Positions 46,508 to 58,435 of a DNA stretch of 64,000 nt are shown one piece after another (positions within the stretch are counted from its first letter, which is position 1; each line of letters opens with the position of its first letter). Location: assembly GCA_021234155.1 (NCBI GenBank), contig JAJEKV010000292.1, forward strand, positions 314,001-378,000, given 5' to 3'. The position numbers were made by a program, and so were the translations under genes. Under the pieces are notes generated by a model. The model ran no database searches. It saw only the letters and a list, made by a program, of their open reading frames with translations, and had not been told where the DNA came from. Source of the DNA: Isoetes taiwanensis (taxonomy: Eukaryota > Streptophyta > Lycopodiopsida > Isoetales > Isoetaceae).

Positions 46508-48532
46508 TAGTATCATATCTCATGGAAGTTCTTGACCGAGCCCATTTATACTTTGCATTTTAATAAATAAATCCAAAAGCAACAATTTCCTTTCCATGTA
46601 AACAAACCATTGCGATGTAAGAATACCATCATCTTGTTAACGCTGGTGCAAGGGTTAGGATATATGGGGTGGAAAGCAGAGCGGGAAGAAGATGCCAGGA
46701 GTATCATGCAACATACTTGGCATTTTAGGGATTTTTTGGGGTTATATTAGGCCCTCCTAAGAGAACTGCCACATAAGCTATGTGAGGCAATTTGGGGCAG
46801 CCATACTACTTCCCTTTGTTTGTTGGATAGTTATGTTTTTGTGTTTTACAAACTTGTTTGTTAAGGTAGTTATGATTTGCTCCTAACAAATGGTCATCTA
46901 GCAGGCACTAGTGGACCTCATTACATGCGATTATAGGAACTCCTGCATGTGCGAACAACGTCTCCAATGTGTGGCAATTGATAGGTCATTGTGACTTGAA
47001 GGGTCTTGATGAGCTACTTGATTGATTGGTTCTACTTCTTCATCGTTCTATCGACTTATTTGGATTTAAGTAGCGTGCCTCTGTGAACTTGGATGTATGT
47101 GTGCCATAACAATTGGCCGCCTTATTATGTCTATTTAAGAAAAATGAGATTGTGAATTTAACACAAACTCTTGTATTGCTTTTGGGGTTGTGGTGTTTTG
47201 GATGTTGTTGTGGGGGTTGTGTTAATTACACATAATAAGAATGCCATCATGATGCCATACTCATCCAAAGGTAAGAATCCTGAACTCTTCTTAAGAATTC
47301 AATTCAATTCAATTCAATTCTTACAAAATAACATATTTCTCTCATGTTCTCACATCTTTAGGATGGAATCTAGTAAAAAAAAGGTGAAGTAGCTATGATG
47401 GACTGATTGCCCAAGAAGTTATTAAGGATTTAGCTTCCATTGTGGTCTTCAAGAAATGAAATCACTAATGAGTAATTTATCCTCAGAATATGCTTTTTTT
47501 CGAGCACCAAATTCTCCTCCTCATTAGTTCAAGATGGGAACTCCAATACAATGGAAAATGTATAACCCAATTTAAATGGGCCGGTTTGAACAATTGCCAA
47601 GACACCACAACTCTTGCTCAAGTTGCTCCTACACAATATGTATGGGCATCATAAAATTATGCAGTGTAGTTGATGCTGGTAAATGTTGAGATACGATGAG
47701 GACTTCCAAATGCAAGATTGTTCAATATTGAAAGAGATGACACCGCTTGATAATCATCCTGCTTTCCATCACGATGTTGAGTTTTTATTGAAAGGAGCAA
47801 TGCATATCTAGAAACATAAAATATGCTCGAATTAATTGTGAGTCTAGTAAATATTGATAGATTTACTCCTTCTAGGACCCTCAATATGAAAGCTAAGTCA
47901 TGGTTGTACTAAGGCATCATGCTACTTTCAACTTTGTAGCAATTAGTGGCTAATTTTGACCAGCACTTAAGTGGGGAGTGTGTTATAGCTAATGATGTAC
48001 AAAATAAAACCATTATGACCTCAGTGTGATCGAAAACCCTTGCAGAAGTAGACATATAAAGATTTGGACGTTGCAACCGAATTTAACAAGTGACTATAAC
48101 TTGTGTGGCTACTACGGAAAATGCATTAAGCGTGTCCCAATTGTCTTGGGAGAAGAGGGCCTGGTGTGATGAGTAGTGTACAAATATGGCCAGTATGAAG
48201 GAAAGGTGAGTTTCAAAATGCGTTTTGGGCTCTGTATTTCCACGTGGGCATAATCTCGTTGTTATTCCTCATCTTCAGAAGACGTAATCTTAGAGGCTTG
48301 CGTGCACTTTCACAACCACAGGTAGATTTCTTCGCTCTCCACAAGCCAGAAAATATTCATGCAAAACCTTAGAGATAATTGATGTGCAGTAAGTACTTAT
48401 AGAGCTAATTGATCTGCAGCAGTTCCCGAAAATACATAATTAGATGTACACCAGCCCATTGAATACCTGAATGTTGCAACGCAATTTTGTGTATGTTTTA
48501 TCAGATGAAAATTGGCGCATTGATCCCTGCCA
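46508..48532. other. No gene seen; (AATTC)5 at 47,296-47,320
   Basis: Flank between the Helitron end and the PPR gene. A short AATTC microsatellite is the only clear structure. Confidence 0.5.
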
Positions 48533-50150
48533 TTGCTCCAAATTGATGCCTTCAAATTGAAAAGTTTAGAGGGCTCCCTTCGTGGGAAGGAAAGGGAAAG
48601 AGCAACGTTTTACAATGGCAAATACTCTTATGTTGCTATAAAACATCCCCACACGAAGGCCCCTTCAAATGCCAAGTGTGAAGGTAGAGCGGCTCTTAGA
48701 ATTTATGAGCAAATGCAGAAGAATAAAGAAAGACCGCACATTTCCATTTTTCTTGCTGCATTGAAAGAATGCAGTAGTTCAGGAGAAGTATACACAGGTA
48801 TGAGAATTCATGCTACTATTATTGGTAGTGGGAATGATACAAGCATTGTTTTTAGCAAGTGCTATTGTGCACATGTATTTGAAATGTGGTAATAGGTTAG
48901 ATGCTCATGCAGTCTTTGACAGAATACCAAATCGTGACACAGTATCCTGGAATGTTATGATATTTGGGTATGTAGATAGTGGTCAGTGTGAGTTGGCTCT
49001 GACATTATTTGCATTCATGCAAGAGGAAGGTTTTTTCTCAAATGATCGGACATCGGGCCCGCGACTGAAAGCATGTGCTGGCTGTGCAGCAAAAGAAGAG
49101 AGCAAACATGTTGAAGGTGAACTTCTGAAAGTAAAAAATGCTCAAACAGGGCATGGCTATCCTCTCAGCTTGAAAAGAGAAGGCATGACTTAGACATTTT
49201 GTGGCAAACACCTTGGTGGATATGTATGCCAAATGTGGGAGCATGTCACATGCTCGTGAGATCTTTGACAGGAGACTACATCATAGTGTGGTGTCATGGA
49301 ATGCTATGATATCAGGGTATGCAGATAACAGGGAGGGTGAATTAGCTATGCAAATGTTTGTCTGTATGCAAGATGAAGGTTTAAGTGCCAAATGCTCGAA
49401 CATATGTTGCTGCCCTGAAAGCATGCACTGCTTGTGTAGGAAATGAGAAGTGTAAAGAAGGTGAAGGAAGCTTCTGAAAGTAAACTATTTAGAGAAGGTC
49501 ATAGCCATCCATTCTCAGCTTGCAAAAGGGTCTGCATGAGTCAGACATTTTTGTGGCAAGCAGCCTGGTGGATACGTATGCCAAATGTGGGAACATGCCA
49601 CGTGCTCATCAGGTTTTTGACAGGATGCCATATCGTAATATAGTGTCCTGGAGTGCAATGATTTTTGGATATGCAGAGAATGGGCAGTGCATATTGGCAC
49701 TACAAATATTTGAATGCATGCAGGAAGAAGGAATCATGCCAAATGTTCAAACTTATGTTGCAGCAATAAAGGCATGTGCTAATTCTGCAACAGGACAAAT
49801 TGACATGAACTTTGGGAAAACAGAGATTCTGCAGAAGGGGAAAAAAATCCACTCTCTTCTTGCAGAGGATGGTCATGAATCAGACATGCTGGTGGCAACA
49901 GCCTTGGTTGATATGTATGCCAAATGTGACAACATGATAGGTGCTTGTAGGGTCTTTGACAAGATGATGTCGGGACACAGTGTAGGTGGAGTGCCATAAT
50001 ATTTGGGTATGCTGAGAGTGGTGAGAGCAACTTGGCTTTGCAATTATTTGAACGCATGCAAAATGAAGGTTTCACACCAGATGCTCAATCTTACATTGCT
50101 GCACTAGGAGCATGTGCTAACTCTGCAGCAAAACAGGAAGGCTGAACAAA
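48533..50150 (+). pseudogene. PPR gene, broken 5' half
   Basis: PLS-type pentatricopeptide repeats run across shifting frames: IYEQMQKNKERPHISIFLAA, KCGNRLDAHAVFDRIPNRDT, VSWNVMIFGYVDSGQCELAL, VDMYAKCGSMSHAREIFDRR, VVSWNAMISGYADN, VDTYAKCGNMPRAHQVFDRM, IVSWSAMIFGYAENGQCILA and VDMYAKCDNMIGACRVFDKM. Breaks occur near 48,850, 49,190, 49,440, 49,980 and 50,143. Because CAG and CTG are abundant here, these frameshifts are less likely to be consensus errors than those in the transposons. PPR proteins bind single-stranded RNA in organelles, one motif per base. Confidence 0.85.
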
Positions 50151-51626
50151 TATGCCAAGATAGAGAGGCTGAGAAAGGGCACAGCCATTCATGCTCTGCT
50201 TGTAGAACATGGGTATGAGTTGGACCTGTTTGTGGCAAGCGCATTAATTGATATGTATGTGAAGTGTCAAAGCATGGTACAAGCTCGTGAGGTCTTTGAC
50301 AGGATGCCAAATCATGATGTGGTATCCTGGGGTGCCTTGTTATTTGGATACACAGAAAACGAGGAGTGTGAGTTGGCACTCCAATTGTTTGCATATATGC
50401 AAGATTTAGGCATTAATCCAAGTGCTCAAATCTATGGTGCTGCAGTGAAGGCATGTGCTAGTTTGGCAGCAAAAGAAGAGGAGCAAGGCAAAATAGATTA
50501 TCTAGAGAAAAGCATGGCTATCCATTCACAACTTGCAAAGAGTAAACTTCAATTGAATCTCTTTATGGCAACCACTTTGATCTATACATATAGCAAATGT
50601 GGCAGCATAGAGCATGCCCGTTTGGTTTTTGACAGGATGATCCAGCGTGATCTGGTGCCATGGAATGCTTTAATAATCGGGTATGCCGAGAATGGGAAGA
50701 GTAGCCTGGCTCTGGAGTTATTTATGCACATGCAAGAGGAAGGTTTTGAACCCGATGCTAGGTCTTATGTTGCTGTACTGAAAGCGTGTGGTAACCTAAT
50801 GGCCCTTGAAGCAGGAAGAAAAATTCATGTCCAAATTTGCAATGTGGGACTCCAGCATGACCTGGTTGTGGCAACTGGTTTGATTGGCTTGTATTGCAAA
50901 TGTGGGAGCATGATAGATGCTCAGCAGGTCTTTGATTCACTAATCACAAGGGACGTGGTGGTTTGGAGTGCACTCCTAACAGGTTATGCCCATCAGGGAG
51001 ATGCCAAATGTGTATTTGATTTGGTTACAAATATGATGGAAGAAAGTTTTCAACCAGATGCTATCGCATTTCTCGCACTTCTCACTGTTTGCAGTCATTC
51101 TGGTCTTGTTGTGAAAGGGAGGGAGTACTTCGAGTTCATGTGCTTGAATTATCTGATTCCTCCTAATATTGAGCACTATTCTTGCATGATTGACCTGCTT
51201 GGTCGGGCGAATTGCCTAGATGATGTGATGACCGTGGTGAAGTACATGCCTTTTGAATGCAATGGTGCAACATGGAGAACGGTGTTGAGTGCTTGTCGGA
51301 AATGGAGGAATGTAGTAGTTGGCAGACTTGCGTTTGACTCACTGCTAAAGTTGGATGATAAAGATGGTTCATGTTATGTCTTGATGGCAAATATTTATGC
51401 AGATTCTGGCATGTTGCAAAAGTGTGAAAATCAAAGCAATGAGCAGGTGTTGAGTGCTTGTCAGAAGTGGAGGAATGTAGTAGTTGGAAGACTTGAGTTT
51501 GACTCACTGCTAAAGTTGGATGATAAAGATGCGTCATGTTATGTCTTGATGGCAAATATTTATGCAGATTCTGGCATGTTGCAAAGACTGAGTGTAAAAA
51601 TCGAAGCAATGAGCAGGAAAGCCTGA
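50150..51626 (+). pseudogene. PPR protein, PLS class with duplicated E motif, 3' half
   Basis: An open frame of about 490 codons continuing the repeats of the 5' half: IERLRKGTAIHALLVEHGYE, REVFDRMPNHDVVSW, ACASLAAKEEEQGKIDYLEK, HARLVFDRMIQRDLVPWNAL, MQEEGFEPDARSYVAVLKAC, IGLYCKCGSMIDAQQVFDSL, HYSCMIDLLGRANCLDDV and the E motif GATWRTVLSACRKWRNVV followed by CYVLMANIYADSGML. The E block is then repeated (165-bp duplication). There is no DYW deaminase domain. Such proteins act in organelle RNA editing or processing. An intact start is lacking upstream, so as written it is a pseudogene, though a shorter product cannot be excluded. Confidence 0.85.
51282..51611 (+). repeat. 165-bp in-frame duplication of the PPR E motif
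   Basis: GTGTTGAGTGCTTGTCRGAA begins both copies (51,282 and 51,447). Fifty-five codons each, almost identical, so the event is recent and frame-preserving. Confidence 0.92.
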
Positions 51627-52255
51627 ACCTAGACGGACTAGAATAAACTAGTAAATGGGAGAATGTGTCTCTGCTACAAATGGGAATATTTGTCTGAGAT
51701 CTTTATGCAGTGATAAGCTGGTGCCTCATCTATCCAAGATCGTGTTTAAAATATTTACAAAGGGGTTCACAAGCGCAAGTGAATGAAAGTTGGAAGTTCC
51801 AGTTGTGGAAATAGAGAATGACGAATATGACACGAAGTTGTACAAAGAGTAAAGTTTCAGCTTGTATTTTTGGGGTTGAAATTGGAGAGTACGATTTATA
51901 AGCAATAAATCCTTCCAACATTTTAAGCATGACATAATTCTTGTTGGAGAGTTATATCAGTCGATTTTCTTTAATGCGCCACAAACAGGAGACCCAAACA
52001 AAGAAAATCCTTCGTTGTTTCTGCCATGGTATATTGATCTTCAAAACCATGGACACCATTGTTGTATGTAGTTGTGTGTGGAAATCTTGGCTTATAAGTA
52101 GTCCTATTTGGATCTTCCATATAAGCTGCATTATCGCATCTTTTCAATCTTACATTTATGTTCACGCATCGAGCATCGAATAGATGGTTGCAATGAGCAC
52201 GTAGCGGAGTACGGCTACAACCTATCTCTGAGATAGCACACCGTCGACTTCTCCA

Positions 52256-52493
52256 CGCAATAGACATGGGACGTGGGCGTCCATAGAGGGTTGCATACAT
52301 CCATAGAGGGGTTGCATGCAATGGGCGTCCATAGAGGGGTTGCATGCATCCCTAGGGGTTGCATGCATCCATAGAAAGGGTTTGCTAGCTATAAAGAGGC
52401 TCGAGGGGAGAGCTCGGGGGCATTCAAGATTATCTGTCTTTGAGCTTCGTGGTTGGGTGGCGAGTATAGCTAGCACGTCATTTGTGAGTTTGG
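52256..52493 (+). repeat. 5' LTR with 21-bp subrepeats
   Basis: Begins GCAATAGACATGGG (first base C where the other LTR has T), contains several CATAGAGGGGTTGCATGCATC-like units, TTTGCTAGCTATAAAGAGGC with a TATA box near 52,390, and GTGAGTTTGG at its end. The unit number differs from the 3' LTR. Confidence 0.82.
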
Positions 52494-52504
52494 TGGTATC
52501 GAGC
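52494..52504 (+). other. Primer-binding site, initiator Met tRNA type
   Basis: TGGTATCGAGC immediately after the 5' LTR; the expected sequence is TGGTATCAGAGC. Same single-base lack as in the other gypsy element. Confidence 0.82.
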
Positions 52505-52509
52505 TTCAA

Positions 52510-53640
52510 GTTGTGATGGACCAATCCGTGGGAAGTGGATCGGATAATGGAGTTGGAGACCGACAATGCGATTTTGGCGAAAAGTTGGAAAGGCTGCTTT
52601 TAGCTTCGATCACGAGGAGAGCCGGGACATGGACTCGCCGGGCGAAGTTCGGTAGATTGAAGCTGTCACATGATGCGGGACATCCACGTGTCCAGTATTA
52701 AGGCCCGGGCGCGAATGTGAGAATCGAGTTCAAATCTTATTTGGCCGACCACGGATGATGCAGAGGAACTCTTTGCATGGTTGCGGGATCCGAACTCATA
52801 TTTCGCCAAGACCAAAGATGATGATGACACTTTCGGCTTTATTTTTTGAGCGTCGTTTTAGGAGAATTAAGCTAAGGATTGGTGGCTTGATCTACTCAAG
52901 CACCAACCTAAGGAATCTCCGATCACAACATTTGCGAGTTTGAGACACTCATTAAGGAAAGGTTTTGGGTCATACTTGGGAGCGGGATTTGCTTGCGAGA
53001 ATGGAACCAGTTGACCCAAAGAAGACAAGGAGTCCGTTTCGTGATTTTTCGGCAAAGTCTTGAAGAAAGGTCTCGGCTTGGCAAAAATGATCGAGAAATC
53101 GGCCGGTTGATGGGCGGTATCCATCGTTGGATCGAGCCAAGTTGGATCTTCAAGCTACAAACCTTTCTTTTGGGGCCCTCTGCAAACTAGCAAAAAAAAA
53201 AGTTGAAGAGGAGGGTCTTTCATTAACTTCGGGCCATCAATGCACAAAGGGGTTTAAACCTATATGAGTATAATTCCCGATGGTCATTCTCACATGTTTG
53301 TTAAACCCGTGCATCGTGAAGGGCGTAACAATGGAATCATGTTCCTACTATTTACGCCTTAGAATTAGGGTGCAAAGCGTTTCGGGAGGAGGATAAGTCT
53401 TGCCAAGAGAGGGAGCCTAAAGAATCCTATATGGCTCGGAAGAATCACCTCGTCGTCGTGAACATAAGTGTTTTATTTGCTCTAGTCGACCATAAATTTT
53501 TTGAATGTTCCAGGTACACCCCAAAGAAAAAAGGGGATTCAAAACCAGGTACATCTAAAGTTCCACCGGAATCGAAGAAAGAAAGCGGGACAAAGGCGGT
53601 GGCTTTTGTGGGTCATTCCTATACACTAGACCATCGAACA
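52510..53640 (+). pseudogene. gag remnant with zinc knuckle
   Basis: In shifting frames: TTFASLRHSLRKGFGSYLG near 52,930-52,985 and, near 53,470-53,515, CFICSSR then HKFFECSRYTPKKKG, i.e. a CCHC knuckle (C-x2-C, H-x4-C) interrupted by a frameshift between the second Cys and His. This order (helical capsid-like part, then knuckle, then Lys-rich linker) is that of retrotransposon Gag. Confidence 0.65.
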
Positions 53641-53649
53641 TAGTCCGAC

Positions 53650-54160
53650 TTTTGCGTTTTTTTTGGGCAACTGTCCGGGATCAGAAAGTGCATGCTCTTT
53701 TTGACCCTGGTAGTGAGTTTGATGTGATTTCTGACAGGTTAGTGAAGGCGTTGGACTTGTCCACTATTCCGTTGACAAATGCGATGGATTTGTCGCCCGC
53801 TTTTCGTGGTCAACTTTCACCTTGTGCCGTGGTTGTTAAAGATTTGGAATATTCCATTCAAGGTTTTAGCATGGCGTATTTTTTTGGTGGTGACCTTGGC
53901 GGTGTGGATCTTTTTGATTGGGATGCCACGGCATCAAGAGTATAATCCTTTGGTTGGTTGGGTTTACGGTACTCTTTTGTTAGCCTTGGATGACGGGAAA
54001 AAGACCTTTAAGTTGGTTAAGGATCTTGTGATAGCCCCCATTCCAATGGTTTCTGTTGTTCAATTTAAGCGTTTGGCAATGAAATCTCATTTTGTTTACT
54101 TGGTGGGTTCGCGTAATAAGTCAATTACATCACCAATAAATGGCGTCAAACTTTGTTTCT
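53650..54160 (+). pseudogene. Aspartic protease remnant
   Basis: VHALFDPGSEFDVISDRLVK has the LFD-x-GS catalytic segment of retroelement proteases, followed by VVVKDLEYSIQGFSMAYFF. The second half continues in another frame (DLVIAPIPMVSVVQFKRLA). Confidence 0.72.
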
Positions 54161-54229
54161 TATGAATCATTACGATGTGTTTTCTAATGACATTGCCACA
54201 TCATTACCTCCTCGGCTGACGAGGAAGAC

Positions 54230-54880
54230 CACAAAATTGATGTTTTGCGGAAAGGAACCCCAAATCAAGCTCCTTATAGGAGAATGCATGGGCAACAAAA
54301 GCTGAGATTAAGTGCCAACTTGATGAGTTACTTCAAAATTTGGTTTGATTGGCATTGTTCTTCACCTTTTGGTGCACCGGTTTTCTTGCAGTGGGAAAAA
54401 AAGGACAATTCTTGGCGTATGTGTATTGACTCACAGTGCCTTGAATAAGATTACTATAAAAATAAGTTTCCTATTCCATGCGGATGATCTATTTGATCAA
54501 TTACAAGGTGCTAAGGTTTTTAGCCGTCTAGATCTTAAGTCGGCTATTGGCAACAAAAAGTAGGCGAAGGCGTGCATAAAACAGCATTTAGAAAGCGACT
54601 TTTGGACATTATGAGTTTCTAGTCATGCCTTTTGGTCTCACAAAATCGCCCGGCTTCCTTTCTGCGAGGTTAATGGGGCGAATCTTTGAGAATGTGCATG
54701 GTCATTTTGTAGTTGTTTTCTTTGATGATATTTTAGTTTTTAGCAAGTCTTTAGAAGAACACTATTTGCATTTGCAAGAGGTTTTTTTCTCGCTTGAAAA
54801 GAAAGGATCCGCTCAATACTAAGAAAAGTATATTTTTTCAATGCGAGATTGAATACTTAGGCCATAGCCAATGCGGGTGA
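54230..54880 (+). pseudogene. Reverse transcriptase remnant
   Basis: NQAPYRRM, FGAPVFLQWEKKDNSWRMCI, LFDQLQGAKVFSRLDLKS, MPFGLTKSPGFLSARLMGRI and VVVFFDDILVFSKSLEEHYL follow one another in the right order with frameshifts. FFDD is the catalytic box. Confidence 0.88.
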
Positions 54881-54999
54881 AGGTCTCAAAGTGGATCCTA
54901 GCAAAGTACATGCAATTTTAAGTTGGCCTAATCCGTCTTGATTAAGCGCTTTGCGTTCTTTTTGGGATTGTCGGTTATTATAGAAAATTTGTTAAAATT

Positions 55000-55480
55000 T
55001 TGCTAGCATTGCTTGAGGACTCTATTTATTAATAAAAAGGATGTGCCTTTCTTATGGGGTGATAAGCAACAAATTGCTTTTCGGGCTTTGAAGGATGCTA
55101 TGGTTAACCCTCATCTTGTGGTTACCAAAGTTTGGGGTGCCCTACTTGATGTGTGTTGATGCTAGTGGATGCCTTGGGTGCCGCGGTCATCCTATAAGCT
55201 TTTGAAAGTAAGTAAATTTTTGGAATCAGAAAGTAGATATAGTGTGTATGATAAAGAATTCTTGGCTACATTATCCATGCTTTGAAGGTTTGGCGTCATT
55301 ATGTTTTAGGCTCCGCCGTTCATATTTTGTGATCATCAAAGCATTAAACATATAGTTTCGAGAAAAATTTATCGAGCGTCAACTTAAGTGGGTTTTAGTT
55401 TATGCAGCGGTATGATTTTTCTGATGGATTATCATCCGGGTAAGGAGAATGTGGTTGGACGCATTACCTAGAAAGAGGTT
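55000..55480 (+). pseudogene. RNase H remnant
   Basis: YSVYDKEFLATL, FGVIMF for WRHYVLG, a frame with HIFCDHQSIKHI, then ERQLKWV, matching the gypsy RNase H/connection region. Stop codons and indels throughout. Confidence 0.72.
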
Positions 55481-55649
55481 ATGAGGTATATTCTCTTTCT
55501 ATTACCTGATCGATCATTTTGGATGACATAAAACAACTTTATGCAACTGATCACGATTATAAAGATATTTGGTTGATGGCTCAAACCGGTAGCAGCTTTT
55601 GGATATAAGATATCGAATGGTTTCTTATATAAGGGTCCAAAGTTATGTA

Positions 55650-57080
<1,431 letters not shown>

Positions 57081-57119
57081 CCTATCAAGGAAAAGATTTG
57101 CCCCAAGTAGGGCGAATAA

Positions 57120-57310
57120 GCGAACAGAATTGATTGAAGATTAGAAGTTTTTGAGCGGAAACAATTACGAATGATAAATCCACTAGTGGTTCTAAGCAAT
57201 ATTTGGTTAAGTTTGTCAATAAGCCTTTGGAGGGCGCTTCATGGGTTCGTGGCAATTTGCTTTCGGAAGGCACAAGACATTGGGGAGGCTTCTAGTAGCT
57301 GGCCAAGAAA
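57120..57310 (+). pseudogene. Chromodomain remnant
   Basis: Near 57,200-57,290 the frames give QYLVKFVNKPLEGASWVRG then NLL, the YLVKW...ATWE pattern of a chromodomain with Phe for Trp in the first block. Confidence 0.65.
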
Positions 57311-57385
57311 AGATTGTGCTAAGATGGCAAAAGGACTCTAGTCCCCTTGCGAGAGGAAGGGCTAGCTGCGATGTCAAGGGAGGAA

Positions 57386-57585
57386 TGCAATAGACATGGG
57401 GCGTGGGCGTCCATAGAGGTTGCATGCATCCATAGAGGGTTGCATGCATCCCTAGAGGGGTTACATGCATCCATAGAGGGTTTGCTAGCTATAAAGAGGC
57501 TTTCGGGGGAGCTCGGGGGCATTCGAGTATCGTACGAGCTCGTGGTTGGGTGTGAGTATAGCTACCACGTCATTTGTGCGTTTCA
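57386..57585 (+). repeat. 3' LTR with 21-bp subrepeats
   Basis: TGCAATAGACATGGG at the start, the same subrepeats and TATA box, and GTGCGTTTCA at the end. About 200 bp, shorter than the 5' LTR because it has fewer subrepeat units. Confidence 0.82.
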
Positions 57586-57589
57586 CTCC

Positions 57590-58435
57590 CTGTCACCACT
57601 GCGTCAGTGCAATCTACAAGCACCAAGCAGAGATGTCCATCCCATAACATCCATTGACCGAGTAAATCCTCTCGCTTCTCGAGGTAGCTTTGAGCGACCT
57701 AAAAGATAACTCATGCTATTACAATGATATATATCACGTTTTTAAGGTCTGAGCGCCTTACGCTGACACCTTAGCGACTACATAAGGTGACCTTCTTTGC
57801 AATGGTGAAATTAACGAAAAGTCACACAGTAAAGACACTAAAATGCATAAATGATACTTTTTTTTTCCATCTACATATGCTCTAGCACCCACTGCATCAT
57901 AATAAGTTCTAAATTTCATTGATTGAAGCAATTACATTAAGATATAAATCAACAAACTATAAAGGGGATCAGGGTAAGCACTTGGTGATGTCCTTGATCC
58001 CAATGGTGTTCACGATCACAATGGTGATAATCAAATGGTGAGCTAGTGGTAGCGATGGTAGAGACCTACTTGAATGTGAACACGAAACTCCTAAATGGTG
58101 GCGGCGGTTCCTCAATGGGAAGCCGAAGACACCTAAATGGCCATATGTCCTGATGAAAAGGACATGCATTAATCAAGCAATGTTTTGTGAGAATTGAACC
58201 TCTATTATTGGCCAATAACCATTCAAATTACGCTAAAACAAATAGTACCATTAGTTCATGACAAAATCATTAAGCATAAACACAAAATCATTAAGCATTT
58301 AGGGGTTCCAACCATGAACAATCAAACATATATGCGCCATAGAAGAAACCCCCTCTTTTGATTCAGCGACACATATTTGGTAGAAGTTGCAATGAATAAA
58401 ATCTGAACATAAGAACAAAAATCAGACTTGGCTTT
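57590..58435. other. No gene seen
   Basis: Flank of the gypsy element. AT-rich, with an uninterpreted stretch of ATGGTG repeats at 58,000-58,140. Confidence 0.45.

Noticed and set aside
50104-50394. Minus-strand frame in the PPR region with His/Thr-rich text
   Set aside because: Shadow of PPR repeats; the sense frame is plainly the coding one.
51163-51609. 148-codon minus-strand open frame with an internal repeat
   Set aside because: Antisense shadow of the duplicated PPR E motif.
52222-52566. Minus-strand frame with MHAT/MDA repeats (also 57,216-57,522)
   Set aside because: Antisense translation of the 21-bp LTR subrepeats.
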